Source of the DNA: Solimicrobium sp043758755
GTDB lineage: Bacteria > Pseudomonadota > Gammaproteobacteria > Burkholderiales > Burkholderiaceae_D
Length of the DNA stretch: 64,000 bases
Direction of reading: 5' to 3'
NCBI GenBank assembly: GCA_043758755.1
Contig: JAYVMW010000035.1
Location: 116,788 to 180,787 of the forward strand
Shown here: one piece after another, positions 16,475 through 25,677 of the stretch
How positions within the stretch are numbered: position 1 is the first letter of the stretch
How the letters are laid out: each line of letters begins with the position of its first letter
Made by a program: the position numbers and the translations under genes
The notes under the pieces: generated by a model
What the model was told of the DNA's origin: nothing
Databases searched by the model: none
Seen by the model: only the letters and a program-made list of their open reading frames with translations

Positions 16475-18319
16475 ATGACTTTACGATCCACAATCGATTT
16501 TCTGCTTTACGACTGGCTCGACAGCACCAGCCTGACCGCGCGTGAGCGCTTTGCCGATCACACTCGCGAAACCTTCGATGCGGTACTTGACACCTGCGAA
16601 CGGATAGCGCGTGAAAAGTACGCGCCCTGCAATCGTGTCATCGATATACAGGAGCCACGCATTGAAGCCGACCGGGTCGTGCTGCCAGAGGCAACCTATG
16701 CAGCCAACCGGGCCTATGCCGCCTCCGGCATGCTCAGCGCAGGGCAGGATTTTGAATGGGGCGGCATGCAGCTTCCCTACAGTGTCGAAGCTGCTGCCAA
16801 CGCGTTTTTTGCCTGCGCTTCAATCGGCATCAACAGCGCCCTGCTCACTTCTGGCAACGCCAATCTGCTCATGGCGCACGGCACGGCAAAACAGAAAGAA
16901 GTATTCGCAAAGAAGGAATACGCCGGACTCTGGAGTGGCACCATGTGCCTTTCCGAACCGCAGGCCGGCTCCAGCCTGTCCGACCTGACCACCCGCGCCG
17001 TGCCTGATGTTGACACCGGCCTGGTGAGCTGGGAACAGGATCCGCTGGGTCCGCGTTACCGGCTCAGGGGTAACAAAATGTGGATTTCGTCAGGAGATCA
17101 CGAGCTCACCGAAAACATCGTGCATCTGGTGCTGGCCAAAATACCGGGCCCTGACGGAAAACTGGTGGCCGGCACGCGCGGCATCTCGCTGTTTATCGTA
17201 CCCAAACGGCTGGTCACGGCCGAGGGTGAGTTGAGCGGTGAACGCAATGACGTAGCGCTGGCCGGCCTCAATCACAAGCTGGGCTGGCGCGGCACCACCA
17301 ATACGCTGCTCAACTTTGGCGAAGGCAAATATCCGGTACACGGTCAGGCCGGCGCGCTCGGTTATCTGGTCGGTCAGCCCGGCAAGGGACTGGCCTGCAT
17401 GTTTCACATGATGAACGAGGCGCGCATCGCAATCGGCATCGGCGCTGCCATGCTCGGTCTGGCCGGTTACTATGCATCGCTCGACTATGCGCGTAATCGT
17501 CTGCAGGGTCGGCCGCACACCGGCACAGGTAAAGATGCCACCCAGCCTCAGGTACGGATCATCGAGCATGCCGATGTCAAACGCATGCTGGTAACGCAAA
17601 AGGCATATGGCGAAGGTGCATTGGCACTGGCACTGTATTGCGCGCGTCTGGTGGATGAACAGCATACCGGCGACGCTACGAGTGCCGATGAGGCACGCAT
17701 GCTGCTGGAATTGCTCACGCCCATTGCAAAAAGCTGGCCCAGCGAATGGTGCCTGGAAGCCAACTCGCTGGCCATCCAGATCCACGGTGGTTATGGTTAT
17801 ACGCGCGACTTTCCGGTTGAGCAGTACTGGCGCGACAATCGCCTCAACATGATTCATGAGGGCAGCCATGGCATTCAGGCGCTCGACCTGCTGGGCCGCA
17901 AGGTTTTGATGGAACAGGGACGTGGACTGAAACTGCTCGGTGAGCGCGTACAGGCCAGCATAATCAGGTCAGCAACCCATGCGGCTCTGGCGGACCACGG
18001 TAAGGCACTCGGGGCAGCATTGCAGCAAGTTGGTCTGGCCACCGAGTCGGCCTGGTCCACCGCCAACCCGCACCAGGCGCTGGCCAATGCCGTGCCTTAC
18101 ATGCAGGCCATGGGCCATACGGTACTGGCATGGATCTGGCTGGACATCGCCTGCTGTGCACTGGAAAAAGATCCGACGCTCGAACAGACGCAGTATCGCG
18201 GCCGGCTGGGCTGTGCCCAGTATTTTTACCACTATGAACTGCCCAAAATCGATGCCTGGCTGAATGTGGTGGCAAGTCGTGACATGACCTGTGCCGAGTT
18301 TCCTGAAGATGCTTTTTAA
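16475..18319 (+). CDS. Acyl-CoA dehydrogenase, large (DmdC-like) subfamily
   Basis: This FAD-dependent acyl-CoA dehydrogenase of 614 residues is longer than the classic 380-400 because of N- and C-terminal extensions, as in the DmdC/FadE-like group. Seen are MCLSEPQAGSSLSDL (flavin/substrate site), the GNKMWISSGDHE beta-domain motif, LACMFHMMNEARIAIG, IQIHGGYGYTRDFPVEQYWRD (C-terminal FAD contacts) and ITEGTxGIQ-like IHEGSHGIQALDLLG, where the active-site Glu precedes GSHG. The substrate is unknown; branched- or medium-chain acyl-CoA or a thio-substituted acyl-CoA is possible. No beta-oxidation partners adjoin it. Confidence 0.9.
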   Translation: MTLRSTIDFLLYDWLDSTSLTARERFADHTRETFDAVLDTCERIAREKYAPCNRVIDIQEPRIEADRVVLPEATYAANRAYAASGMLSAGQDFEWGGMQLPYSVEAAANAFFACASIGINSALLTSGNANLLMAHGTAKQKEVFAKKEYAGLWSGTMCLSEPQAGSSLSDLTTRAVPDVDTGLVSWEQDPLGPRYRLRGNKMWISSGDHELTENIVHLVLAKIPGPDGKLVAGTRGISLFIVPKRLVTAEGELSGERNDVALAGLNHKLGWRGTTNTLLNFGEGKYPVHGQAGALGYLVGQPGKGLACMFHMMNEARIAIGIGAAMLGLAGYYASLDYARNRLQGRPHTGTGKDATQPQVRIIEHADVKRMLVTQKAYGEGALALALYCARLVDEQHTGDATSADEARMLLELLTPIAKSWPSEWCLEANSLAIQIHGGYGYTRDFPVEQYWRDNRLNMIHEGSHGIQALDLLGRKVLMEQGRGLKLLGERVQASIIRSATHAALADHGKALGAALQQVGLATESAWSTANPHQALANAVPYMQAMGHTVLAWIWLDIACCALEKDPTLEQTQYRGRLGCAQYFYHYELPKIDAWLNVVASRDMTCAEFPEDAF

Positions 18320-18450
18320 CTGGGACCGGTTGCTATTAACGCCTCAAATTCCTTGATCGGCACCGGTTTGCCTAACAGATATCCCTGATAATGGTTGCAG
18401 CCGGCATCTTCAAGAAACTGGCGCTGCTCCAGGGTCTCTACACCTTCGGA
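18316..18450 (-). pseudogene. C-terminal remnant of an EAL-domain gene
   Basis: On the minus strand, 18450 to 18316 encodes the last 44 residues of an EAL phosphodiesterase: SEGVETLEQRQFLEDAGCN, then HYQGYLLGKPVPIKEFEAL, and a stop. A TGA lies immediately upstream in frame and nothing EAL-like precedes it, so only the 3' tail remains. It overlaps the stop codon of the acyl-CoA dehydrogenase gene by 4 bases. The tail differs from the intact GGDEF/EAL protein at 9830-12085, so it is a separate lost gene rather than a recent copy. Confidence 0.8.
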
Positions 18451-18823
18451 TCAGACCGGTAATGAGCTTTTGAAACGTTATCATCTTGTGCTTTGTTGCA
18501 AAATAAGACGTTGGATTCTTAGCGCCGTGCGATTCAGTTCATCGATGGTCCGAATTTTAAAAAATGACTGACTGCTGCAGATTGTCCATTGGAGCAATTC
18601 GATTCTTACGGACTCACCATTGGGATGGCGGGACCTTAATTATCTGTAGTTACCAACCTATGACACGAGGTGCATAGTACAAGTTAATTTTTGTTGATAA
18701 TTTACATTGCGAAGTATTTTAATGACAAGAAATTCGACTACGCGTGCCCCAACATCAAATACGTCAGACTTGATTCCTGAATTCAAAACTATATAATCGC
18801 CATTATATAAACCGGAGATAAAA
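18451..18823. other. Gene-free stretch upstream of the AbrB/Doc operon
   Basis: No gene is supported here. The left part follows the EAL remnant and is probably its decayed body. The right part carries the toxin-antitoxin promoter. Confidence 0.4.
18790..18809 (+). promoter_or_regulatory. Palindromic operator candidate of the AbrB/Doc operon
   Basis: A perfect 8-bp inverted repeat, TATATAAT-CGCC-ATTATATA, lies 14 bases before the antitoxin start and contains TATAAT, a -10 consensus. A GGAG ribosome site follows at 18814. Antitoxins of this type commonly repress their own operon by binding a palindrome over the promoter, so this is the likely site; that binding is inferred. Confidence 0.5.
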
Positions 18824-19051
18824 ATGCTCAAATTTAAAGTGACCACTGTTGGCGCTTCTGAAGGATTCATATTGAATAAGGAAGCCAAAGCCAAATTGAA
18901 GGTTCAAAAAGGCGACGTTCTTTACCTGACCGAAGCCCCCGATGGCGCGTTAAGAATCACCCCATACAACCCTGAATTTCATCGTCAAATGCTTTTGGCA
19001 GAACAGATCATGCACGATGACCGTGAAATATTGCGTGCCCTGGCCAAATGA
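18824..19051 (+). CDS. AbrB/MazE-type antitoxin
   Basis: This 75-residue swapped-hairpin DNA-binding protein (KFKVTTVGASEGFILNKEA, then KLKVQKGDVLYLTEAPDG) has a C-terminal tail (REILRALAK) that would cover the toxin. It overlaps the downstream doc gene by 4 bases (ATGA), which gives coupled translation. It is expected to neutralise Doc and autorepress at the palindrome just upstream. Confidence 0.87.
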   Translation: MLKFKVTTVGASEGFILNKEAKAKLKVQKGDVLYLTEAPDGALRITPYNPEFHRQMLLAEQIMHDDREILRALAK

Positions 19052-19443
19052 AGAGCTGGCGTTGGGTGGGATCGGATCTGGTGTACGCCATCCATGAAAT
19101 TCAACTGGCAAGATATGGAGGTCTGGATGGGATTCGCGACAAAAATGCGATTGACTCGGCACTGTCCCGTTCTGAACAACAACATACTTATGGAGACCCG
19201 AAACCCGACGCAGCCGATTTAGCGGCTGCATACACTTACGGATTGGTTCGTAATCACGGGTTCAGCGATGGCAATAAACGCACCGCCTGGGTGACAGGTC
19301 GTGTGTTTTTGGCTGATAACGGAATTTCATTACAATTTGGCGCGTTCGATGCAATCAAATTGATGGAAGGAGTTGCAGCAGGATCGATCTCTGAAACAGA
19401 ATTATCTGACTGGTTTCGGCATCATATGGTGGCGCAAAAATGA
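19048..19443 (+). CDS. doc: Doc-type toxin (Fic fold kinase)
   Basis: Doc toxins phosphorylate elongation factor Tu and stop translation. The 131-residue protein holds the Fic/Doc active motif as HGFSDGNKRTAW (HxFx[DN]GNKR), after the flap region DGIRDKNAIDSALSR. All catalytic residues are present, so it should be active unless held by the antitoxin. It is paired with the 4-base-overlapping AbrB-type antitoxin and closed by a terminator at 19451. Confidence 0.92.
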   Translation: MKSWRWVGSDLVYAIHEIQLARYGGLDGIRDKNAIDSALSRSEQQHTYGDPKPDAADLAAAYTYGLVRNHGFSDGNKRTAWVTGRVFLADNGISLQFGAFDAIKLMEGVAAGSISETELSDWFRHHMVAQK

Positions 19444-19450
19444 ACAGACA

Positions 19451-19482
19451 AAAAGCCGCCGTTCTGCAACGCCGGCTTTTTT
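19451..19482. terminator. Rho-independent terminator between doc and lpdA
   Basis: AAAAGCCG pairs with CGGCTTTT around a 14-base loop, followed by a T tract. It lies between the convergent doc and lpdA genes and can serve both. Confidence 0.7.
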
Positions 19483-19490
19483 ACCGTCCA

Positions 19491-21242
19491 TTACTTCTTG
19501 CGCATCGGCGGCAAATCCGTGCAAACCCCTTCAAACACTTCCGCTGCCATTCCGATTGATTCACCCAGAGTCGGATGCGGATGTATGGTTTTGCCGATGT
19601 CTACCGCATCAGCACCCATTTCGATGGCCAGTGCTATTTCGCCGATCATGTCGCCGGCGTGCGTGCCGACGATACCACCGCCGACGATGCGATGGGTTTC
19701 GGCATCAAACAGCAGTTTGGTAAAGCCTTCATCGCGCCCGTTAGCCACTGCACGTCCGGACGCGGCCCACGGAAACAGACCTTTTTCCAGTTTGATCCCT
19801 TTGGCCTTGGCTTCATCTTCGGTCACGCCCACCCAGGCCACTTCCGGATCGGTGTAGGCAACGGATGGAATGACTTTGGCATCGAAATAAGCTTTATGTC
19901 CGGCAGCAGCTTCTGCAGCCACATGGGCTTCATGAACCGCCTTGTGCGCCAGCATCGGTTGACCAACCAGATCACCGATGGCAAAGATGTGCGGCACATT
20001 GGTGCGCATCTGGCCGTCAACATCGATAAAGCCACGTTCGGTCACGTTCACTCCGGCTTGGCCAGCCGCAATTTTTTTGCCGTTGGGACTGCGTCCGACT
20101 GCCACCAGCACCATGTCATACAGTTGCGGCTCCGGTGCGGCCACACCTTCCTGAGCTGCTTCAAACGTGACTTTGATGCCCTCCGGCAGTGCTTCGACTG
20201 CAACGGTTTTGGTCTTCAACATAATCTTGTCGAAGCGCTTCTCGTTGAATTTTTGCCAGACCTTGACCATGTCGCGATCGGCACCCTGCATCAGGCCGTC
20301 CAACATTTCCACTACGTCGATGCGCGCGCCCAGGGTTGAATACACGGTTGCCATTTCCAGACCGATAATGCCGCCGCCGATCACCAGCATGCGTTTCGGG
20401 ATGCTGCGCAACTCCAGTGCGCCGGTCGAATCCACAATGCGCGGATCCGGTTTGATAAACGGCAGATTGACCACAGAAGAACCGGCCGCAATAATGGCCT
20501 GTTTGAACTGCACGGTTTTTTTGCTGCCATCGGCAGCAGTGACTTCAATGTGATTCGGACTGACGAACTGCCCGACTCCCTGCACCACAGTCACCTTGCG
20601 CGCTTTGGCCATGCCGGCCAAACCGCCGGTCATTTTGCTGATGACTTTTTCCTTGTAACCGCGCAGTTCATCGACGTTAACCACGGGGGCTGCAAAAGTG
20701 ACGCCATGTTTGGACATGGCAGCAGCTTCATCAATGACCGCTGCCACGTGCAGCAACGCCTTGGAGGGAATGCAGCCGACATTCAGGCACACGCCACCGA
20801 GCGTGGAATAACGTTCCACCAGCACGGTATTCATGCCCAGATCAGCTGAACGGAACGCGGCTGAATAACCGCCAGGTCCGGCGCCCAACACCATCATGTC
20901 ACATTCCAGATCCACCTTGCCGCTGTAGTTCGAGGCCACCGGTGCCGCTGCAGCGGCTGCCGGTGCAGGGGCAGCAGCCACAGGTGCAGCTGATGCAGCG
21001 CCTTCTTTGGTTTCCAGTTCCAGCAGTATCGAACCTTCAGCAATCTTGTCGCCCAGTTTGATTTTCAGCTCTTTCACCACACCGGCGTGGCTGGAAGGAA
21101 TTTCCATGCTGGCCTTGTCGGATTCAACCGTGATCAATGACTGATCCACCTTGACGGTGTCGCCCACTTTCACCATCAGTTCAATCACTTCGACTTCTTT
21201 AAAGTCACCAATATCGGGAACTTTTACCTGAATAATTGTCAT
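19491..21242 (-). CDS. lpdA: Dihydrolipoyl dehydrogenase with N-terminal lipoyl domain (PDH E3)
   Basis: E3 reoxidises dihydrolipoamide in the pyruvate dehydrogenase complex. The 583-residue protein carries an extra N-terminal lipoyl domain (residues 1-80, lipoyl Lys43 in ESDKASME) and an Ala/Pro linker, then the flavoprotein: GAGPGGYSAAFRSADLG, redox cysteines in GGVCLNVGCIPSKAL, NAD site GGGIIGLEMATVY, and the C-terminal HPHPTLGE dyad. E3 with its own lipoyl domain is a known betaproteobacterial and neisserial form. Its lipoyl domain is almost identical to that of AceF. It is the last gene of aceE-aceF-lpdA. Confidence 0.96.
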   Translation of the reverse strand: MTIIQVKVPDIGDFKEVEVIELMVKVGDTVKVDQSLITVESDKASMEIPSSHAGVVKELKIKLGDKIAEGSILLELETKEGAASAAPVAAAPAPAAAAAAPVASNYSGKVDLECDMMVLGAGPGGYSAAFRSADLGMNTVLVERYSTLGGVCLNVGCIPSKALLHVAAVIDEAAAMSKHGVTFAAPVVNVDELRGYKEKVISKMTGGLAGMAKARKVTVVQGVGQFVSPNHIEVTAADGSKKTVQFKQAIIAAGSSVVNLPFIKPDPRIVDSTGALELRSIPKRMLVIGGGIIGLEMATVYSTLGARIDVVEMLDGLMQGADRDMVKVWQKFNEKRFDKIMLKTKTVAVEALPEGIKVTFEAAQEGVAAPEPQLYDMVLVAVGRSPNGKKIAAGQAGVNVTERGFIDVDGQMRTNVPHIFAIGDLVGQPMLAHKAVHEAHVAAEAAAGHKAYFDAKVIPSVAYTDPEVAWVGVTEDEAKAKGIKLEKGLFPWAASGRAVANGRDEGFTKLLFDAETHRIVGGGIVGTHAGDMIGEIALAIEMGADAVDIGKTIHPHPTLGESIGMAAEVFEGVCTDLPPMRKK

Positions 21243-21256
21243 GTCTGATTCCCCGG

Positions 21257-22567
21257 TTACAGTAAAGTCTTGCGCAGGTCTGCCACGATATCGGCCAAAT
21301 ACGCAGTGAAGCGGGCGGCCATGGCACCGTCAATGACGCGATGATCATACGACAGTGACAGCGGCAACATCAGGCGCGGCTCAAACTTGCTGCCGTCCCA
21401 AACCGGTTTCATTGCCGATTTGGACAGGCCCAGTATCGCCACTTCCGGCGCATTGATAATCGGCGTAAAGGCCGTGCCGCCGATGCCACCCAACGAAGAA
21501 ATGGTAAAGGTGGCGCCCTGCATGTCAGCCGGTTTCAGTTTGCCGTCGCGCGCCTGGGCCGACAGCTCGCCCATTTCCACGGCGATCTGCGACAGACTTT
21601 TCTGATCGGCGTTCTTGATCACCGGTACCACCAGCCCGTTGGGCGTATCCGCGGCAAAACCGATGTTGTAATACTGCTTGACGATCAGGTTTTCGCCTTT
21701 GGCATCCAGTGACGAATTGAACGCAGTGAATTTTTTCAGGGCGGCCACGCTGGCCTTGATGACAAACGCCAGCATGGTCAGCTTGACGCCGGATTTGGCC
21801 ATGGCAGCATTGCTGTCTTTTCTGAACTGCTCCAGATCGGTAATGTCGGCTTCATCAAATTGCGTCACGTGCGGAATCATGACCCAGTTGCGGTGCAGAT
21901 TCGGGCCACTGAGTTTTTTGATGCGCGACAGCGCTACCAGTTCGGTTGCACCGAATTTGCTGAAGTCCAGCGACGGCCAGGCCAGCAGATTCATGCCACT
22001 GCCAATGCCGTTGCCAGCACCGGCCGGCGCACTGGTTGGAGGTGCCTGCATGACGCCCTTCACAAAATTCTGCACATCTTCCTGAGTAATGCGCGTCTTC
22101 GGACCGGTTCCGGTTACCCGGTTCAGATCTACACCGAGTTCGCGGGCAAACTTGCGTACCGACGGTGAAGCGTGGGTTTGATTGTTGGCTGCTGCAGGTT
22201 CTGCAACAGCGGCTGCAGGTGCCGGGGCTGCCACTGCTGCAGGCGCGGTGGCTGCTGGAGCTGCAGGCGCGGGTGCCGCAGATGCTGCCGGGGCCGCAGA
22301 TGCTGCCGGGGCACTGATTGTCGCTGCCCCGTCGGTTTCCAGCATCAGCAGCACGGAACCTTCCGCGACCTTGTCACCCACTTTGATCTTCAATTCTTTT
22401 ACCACACCGGCATGACTGGATGGAATTTCCATGCTGGCCTTGTCCGACTCAACGGTAATGAGTGACTGATCTACCTTAACGGTATCACCCACCTTCACCA
22501 TCAGTTCGATCACTTCCACTTCCTTGAAGTCGCCGATATCCGGAACCTTGATTTCTATTGCGCTCAT
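21257..22567 (-). CDS. aceF: Pyruvate dehydrogenase E2, dihydrolipoyl acetyltransferase
   Basis: E2 forms the core of the complex and transfers acetyl groups to CoA. The 436-residue protein has a single lipoyl domain (1-75, Lys in ESDKASME) and a long Ala/Pro linker (about 80-130). A peripheral subunit-binding domain follows (SPSVRKFARELGVDLNRVTG, then GPKTRITQEDV), then the catalytic domain ending in YDHRVIDGAMAARF with the active His. A single lipoyl domain is few for this family, but LpdA supplies a further one. It lies 14 bases before lpdA and 18 bases after aceE. Confidence 0.96.
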   Translation of the reverse strand: MSAIEIKVPDIGDFKEVEVIELMVKVGDTVKVDQSLITVESDKASMEIPSSHAGVVKELKIKVGDKVAEGSVLLMLETDGAATISAPAASAAPAASAAPAPAAPAATAPAAVAAPAPAAAVAEPAAANNQTHASPSVRKFARELGVDLNRVTGTGPKTRITQEDVQNFVKGVMQAPPTSAPAGAGNGIGSGMNLLAWPSLDFSKFGATELVALSRIKKLSGPNLHRNWVMIPHVTQFDEADITDLEQFRKDSNAAMAKSGVKLTMLAFVIKASVAALKKFTAFNSSLDAKGENLIVKQYYNIGFAADTPNGLVVPVIKNADQKSLSQIAVEMGELSAQARDGKLKPADMQGATFTISSLGGIGGTAFTPIINAPEVAILGLSKSAMKPVWDGSKFEPRLMLPLSLSYDHRVIDGAMAARFTAYLADIVADLRKTLL

Positions 22568-22585
22568 CTTATTCTCCGTTCCTGA

Positions 22586-25282
22586 TTAGATTGTGACCGG
22601 ATTCGGCTTGTTGGCATTGATACCGTATTTGGCAATCGCCTGCTGCACGACTGAGGCTGACAGCACGCCTTCATCCGAGAGTGACTTGAGGGCGGCAATC
22701 ACCACAAAATAGCGGTTCACCTCAAAGAATTCCCGCAGCTTGGCGCGGGTGTCGGAGCGGCCAAAGCCGTCGGTACCCAGCACTTTGTAGCGACGACCGT
22801 GTGGCACAAACGCGCGGATCTGTTCAGCGTAGGTGCGCATGTAATCGGTGGCCACGATGATCGGGCCGGCGGTATCCTGCAGACACTCAGTAACATAGGC
22901 CACTTTAGGTTTGTCGCCCGGGTGTAGCATGTTCCAGCGTTCTACATCCTGACCATCACGTGAGAGCAGCGTGAAGGACGGTGCGGACCAGACATCGGCA
23001 GCAATGCCCCAGTCGGACTGCAGCAGTTCGGCACCGGCGATGACTTCGCGCAGAATTGTGCCGGAACCCATCAGTTGTACGCGGTGCTTGCCGGTGGCCT
23101 GATCTTTTTGCAGCAGATACAGCCCCTTGATAATGCCCTGCTCCTGCCCTTCCTGCATACCAGGATGCGGGTAGTTTTCATTCATCAGTGTGATGTAATA
23201 AAACACGTCTTCCTGATTGGTAATCATGCGACGCAAACCATCGTGAATAATGACGGCGACTTCGTGCGCAAAGGTCGGATCGTAGGCAACGCAGTTCGGG
23301 ATTGTTGACGCCAGCACGTGAGAATGTCCATCTTCATGCTGCAAACCTTCACCGTTCAACGTGGTGCGACCGGCAGTTCCGCCGATCAGGAAACCGCGTG
23401 CGCGCATGTCGCCGGCCGCCCAGGCCAGATCGCCGATGCGCTGCAGACCGAACATCGAGTAATAGGTGTAAAACGGAATCATCACGCGGTTGTTGGTCGA
23501 GTAGGAAGTCGCAGCAGCGATCCATGAACTCATGCCGCCGGCTTCATTGATACCTTCCTGCAGAATCTGACCGGCCTTGTCTTCGCGGTAGTACATGACC
23601 TGGTCTTTATCCACCGGTTCATACAGCTGACCTACCTGAGAGAAAATACCGATCTGACGGAACAGTCCCTCCATACCGAAAGTGCGCGATTCATCCACCA
23701 TGATAGGTACGACGCGCTGCCCAAGACTGGGGTCACGCAACAGCGCAGTCAGTACCCTGACATACGCCGCAGTGGTGGAAATTTCGCGGCCTTCGGCAGT
23801 CGGCTCCAGCATGGCCTTGAATGCCGACAGTTCGGGCACGGTCAATACTTCATCGGCCTTCTGGCGACGCTGTGGCAAATAGCCGCCCAGTGCTTTGCGA
23901 CGGGCCTGCAGATACTGCATTTCCGGTGTATCGTCAGCCGGTTTGTAGAATGGAATCGAAGGCAGCTCGGCATCGGCAATCGGCAACTGGAACCGGTCAC
24001 GCAATGCCTTGACCGCTTCATCGTCGAGTTTTTTGGTGTTGTGCGCGGTATTCCTTGCTTCACCAGATTTACCGAAACCAAAACCTTTGACACTCTTGAC
24101 CAGCAATACGGTCGGTTGACCCTTGTGTTCCTGCGCCACTTTGAAGGCGGCGTAAATTTTGTGCGGATCATGACCGCCGCGCGTCAGACGCCAGATATCG
24201 TCATCAGACATTTTGCTGACCATTTCCAGCAGCTTGGGATGTTTGCCGAAGAAATTGGCGCGCACATAGGCGCCATCCTTGGCCTTGTAGTTCTGATATT
24301 CGCCATCCACGGTTTCCATCATCACACGCTGCAGAATTCCGTCTTTGTCCTTAGCCAGCAATTCATCCCAGCCCGAGCCCCAGATGACCTTGACAACATT
24401 CCAGCCGGCACCGCGGAAATCGGATTCCAGTTCCTGAATGATTTTGCCGTTGCCGCGCACCGGACCGTCCAGACGCTGCAGGTTGCAGTTGACCAGAATC
24501 ACCAGATTATCCAGCTGTTCACGTCCAGCCATGCCAATTGCGCCCATGGATTCCGGCTCGTCCATTTCACCATCGCCGCAGAAGGCCCAGACCTTGCGGT
24601 TGGCGGTATCGGCAATATTACGTGCATGCAAGTATTTCAGGAAGCGGGCCTGATAGATCGCCATCAGCGGACCCAGTCCCATCGATACGGTCGGAAACTG
24701 CCAGAAGTCCGGCATGAGCTTGGGATGCGGGTAGGAAGACAGTCCGTTGCCGTCCACTTCGCGGCGGAAATGGGTCAGCTGCTCCTCAGTCAGGCGGCCT
24801 TCCAGATAGGCGCGAGCATAAATGCCGGGCGATGAATGCCCTTGTATATAGAGCAGATCGCCGCCGTGCGTGTCGGTCGGGGCATGCCAGAAATGGTTGA
24901 AGCCGATACCGAGCATGTTGGCCAGCGAGGCAAAACTGGACAGATGCCCGCCCAGATCGCCGTCCAGCCGGTTGGCCTTGACCACCATGGCCATGGCATT
25001 CCAGCGCATCATCGAGCGCAACCGTTCTTCGATCACCAGATCACCCGGGCAGTGTTCACCCATGTCGGCCGGTATGGTATTGACATAAGCGGTATTGCTG
25101 GAAAAAGGAATCTGCGCACCGCGGCGACGTGCCAGATCGACCATGCGTTCCATCAGGTAGTGAGCGCGTTCCGGACCTTCCTGTTCCAGAACCGATTCCA
25201 GCGCATCCAGCCACTCCTGGGTTTCGACCTTGTCGGGATCATTGGCGGCCTGCGCCAGCAGATTGTCTATTTGGGTGGTCAT
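22586..25282 (-). CDS. aceE: Pyruvate dehydrogenase E1 (homodimeric type)
   Basis: AceE decarboxylates pyruvate with thiamine diphosphate and acetylates E2. The 898 residues match the usual length of about 890-900. Visible are the active-site HAPTDTHGGDL region, GDGEMDEPESMGAIGMAGRE with the TDP motif GDG...NCN (LVNCNLQRLDGPV), the flexible-loop region KSVKGFGFGKSGEARN, and a C-terminal transketolase-like domain (LGTDGFGRSDTRAKLREFFE, in pieces). It is the first gene of the operon, transcribed away from folD. Confidence 0.97.
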   Translation of the reverse strand: MTTQIDNLLAQAANDPDKVETQEWLDALESVLEQEGPERAHYLMERMVDLARRRGAQIPFSSNTAYVNTIPADMGEHCPGDLVIEERLRSMMRWNAMAMVVKANRLDGDLGGHLSSFASLANMLGIGFNHFWHAPTDTHGGDLLYIQGHSSPGIYARAYLEGRLTEEQLTHFRREVDGNGLSSYPHPKLMPDFWQFPTVSMGLGPLMAIYQARFLKYLHARNIADTANRKVWAFCGDGEMDEPESMGAIGMAGREQLDNLVILVNCNLQRLDGPVRGNGKIIQELESDFRGAGWNVVKVIWGSGWDELLAKDKDGILQRVMMETVDGEYQNYKAKDGAYVRANFFGKHPKLLEMVSKMSDDDIWRLTRGGHDPHKIYAAFKVAQEHKGQPTVLLVKSVKGFGFGKSGEARNTAHNTKKLDDEAVKALRDRFQLPIADAELPSIPFYKPADDTPEMQYLQARRKALGGYLPQRRQKADEVLTVPELSAFKAMLEPTAEGREISTTAAYVRVLTALLRDPSLGQRVVPIMVDESRTFGMEGLFRQIGIFSQVGQLYEPVDKDQVMYYREDKAGQILQEGINEAGGMSSWIAAATSYSTNNRVMIPFYTYYSMFGLQRIGDLAWAAGDMRARGFLIGGTAGRTTLNGEGLQHEDGHSHVLASTIPNCVAYDPTFAHEVAVIIHDGLRRMITNQEDVFYYITLMNENYPHPGMQEGQEQGIIKGLYLLQKDQATGKHRVQLMGSGTILREVIAGAELLQSDWGIAADVWSAPSFTLLSRDGQDVERWNMLHPGDKPKVAYVTECLQDTAGPIIVATDYMRTYAEQIRAFVPHGRRYKVLGTDGFGRSDTRAKLREFFEVNRYFVVIAALKSLSDEGVLSASVVQQAIAKYGINANKPNPVTI

Positions 25283-25677
25283 GCTCTGGTCTCCTTGTGG
25301 CCCGGCGCGCTAGAACCGGATTATTCAAAGTTAGTTACCTGCAAAGTCTGCTCAGTTTAGGTCGAATTGACTGAGATTGTTATGACTTTACAGAGGAAAA
25401 TGTTGCTGCCAATAATTAAGCAGGCGTAGTGTAACAGGACTTTTTAATTTTTCAAATAGCGATATTCAATCTCATAATGTGAAATATTATTGCGATGCGA
25501 TATTTAAATGACATAATTCACATCAGATGATGTGGTTATTGATTTACCGGGCTTCTGCGCTGCAATAATCGGGACCGTTTCGATCCAATGGCAAATCAAA
25601 ACCTGACTTGCTTCTAAGTAGCAGCCCCAACAGCTTATAATTCCACATTTACTCGCACGCAAACATTAAAGGCCAAC
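25283..25677. promoter_or_regulatory. Divergent aceE/folD promoter region
   Basis: This is a 395-base gene-free stretch. It holds a perfect inverted repeat, CACATCA-GA-TGATGTG, at 25519-25534, and two direct copies of GCGATATT (about 25457 and 25496) in an AT-rich segment. They are candidate operator sites for regulation of the pyruvate dehydrogenase operon. They do not resemble the AATTGGT-type PdhR box, so any regulator is unknown. Confidence 0.4.

Noticed and set aside
22172..22465. Cys/Arg- and Ala-rich ORFs opposite aceF
   Set aside because: Shadows of the Ala/Pro linker of AceF.
24041..24835. 264-residue ORF opposite aceE
   Set aside because: Long antisense frame caused by codon bias; no family-like sequence.
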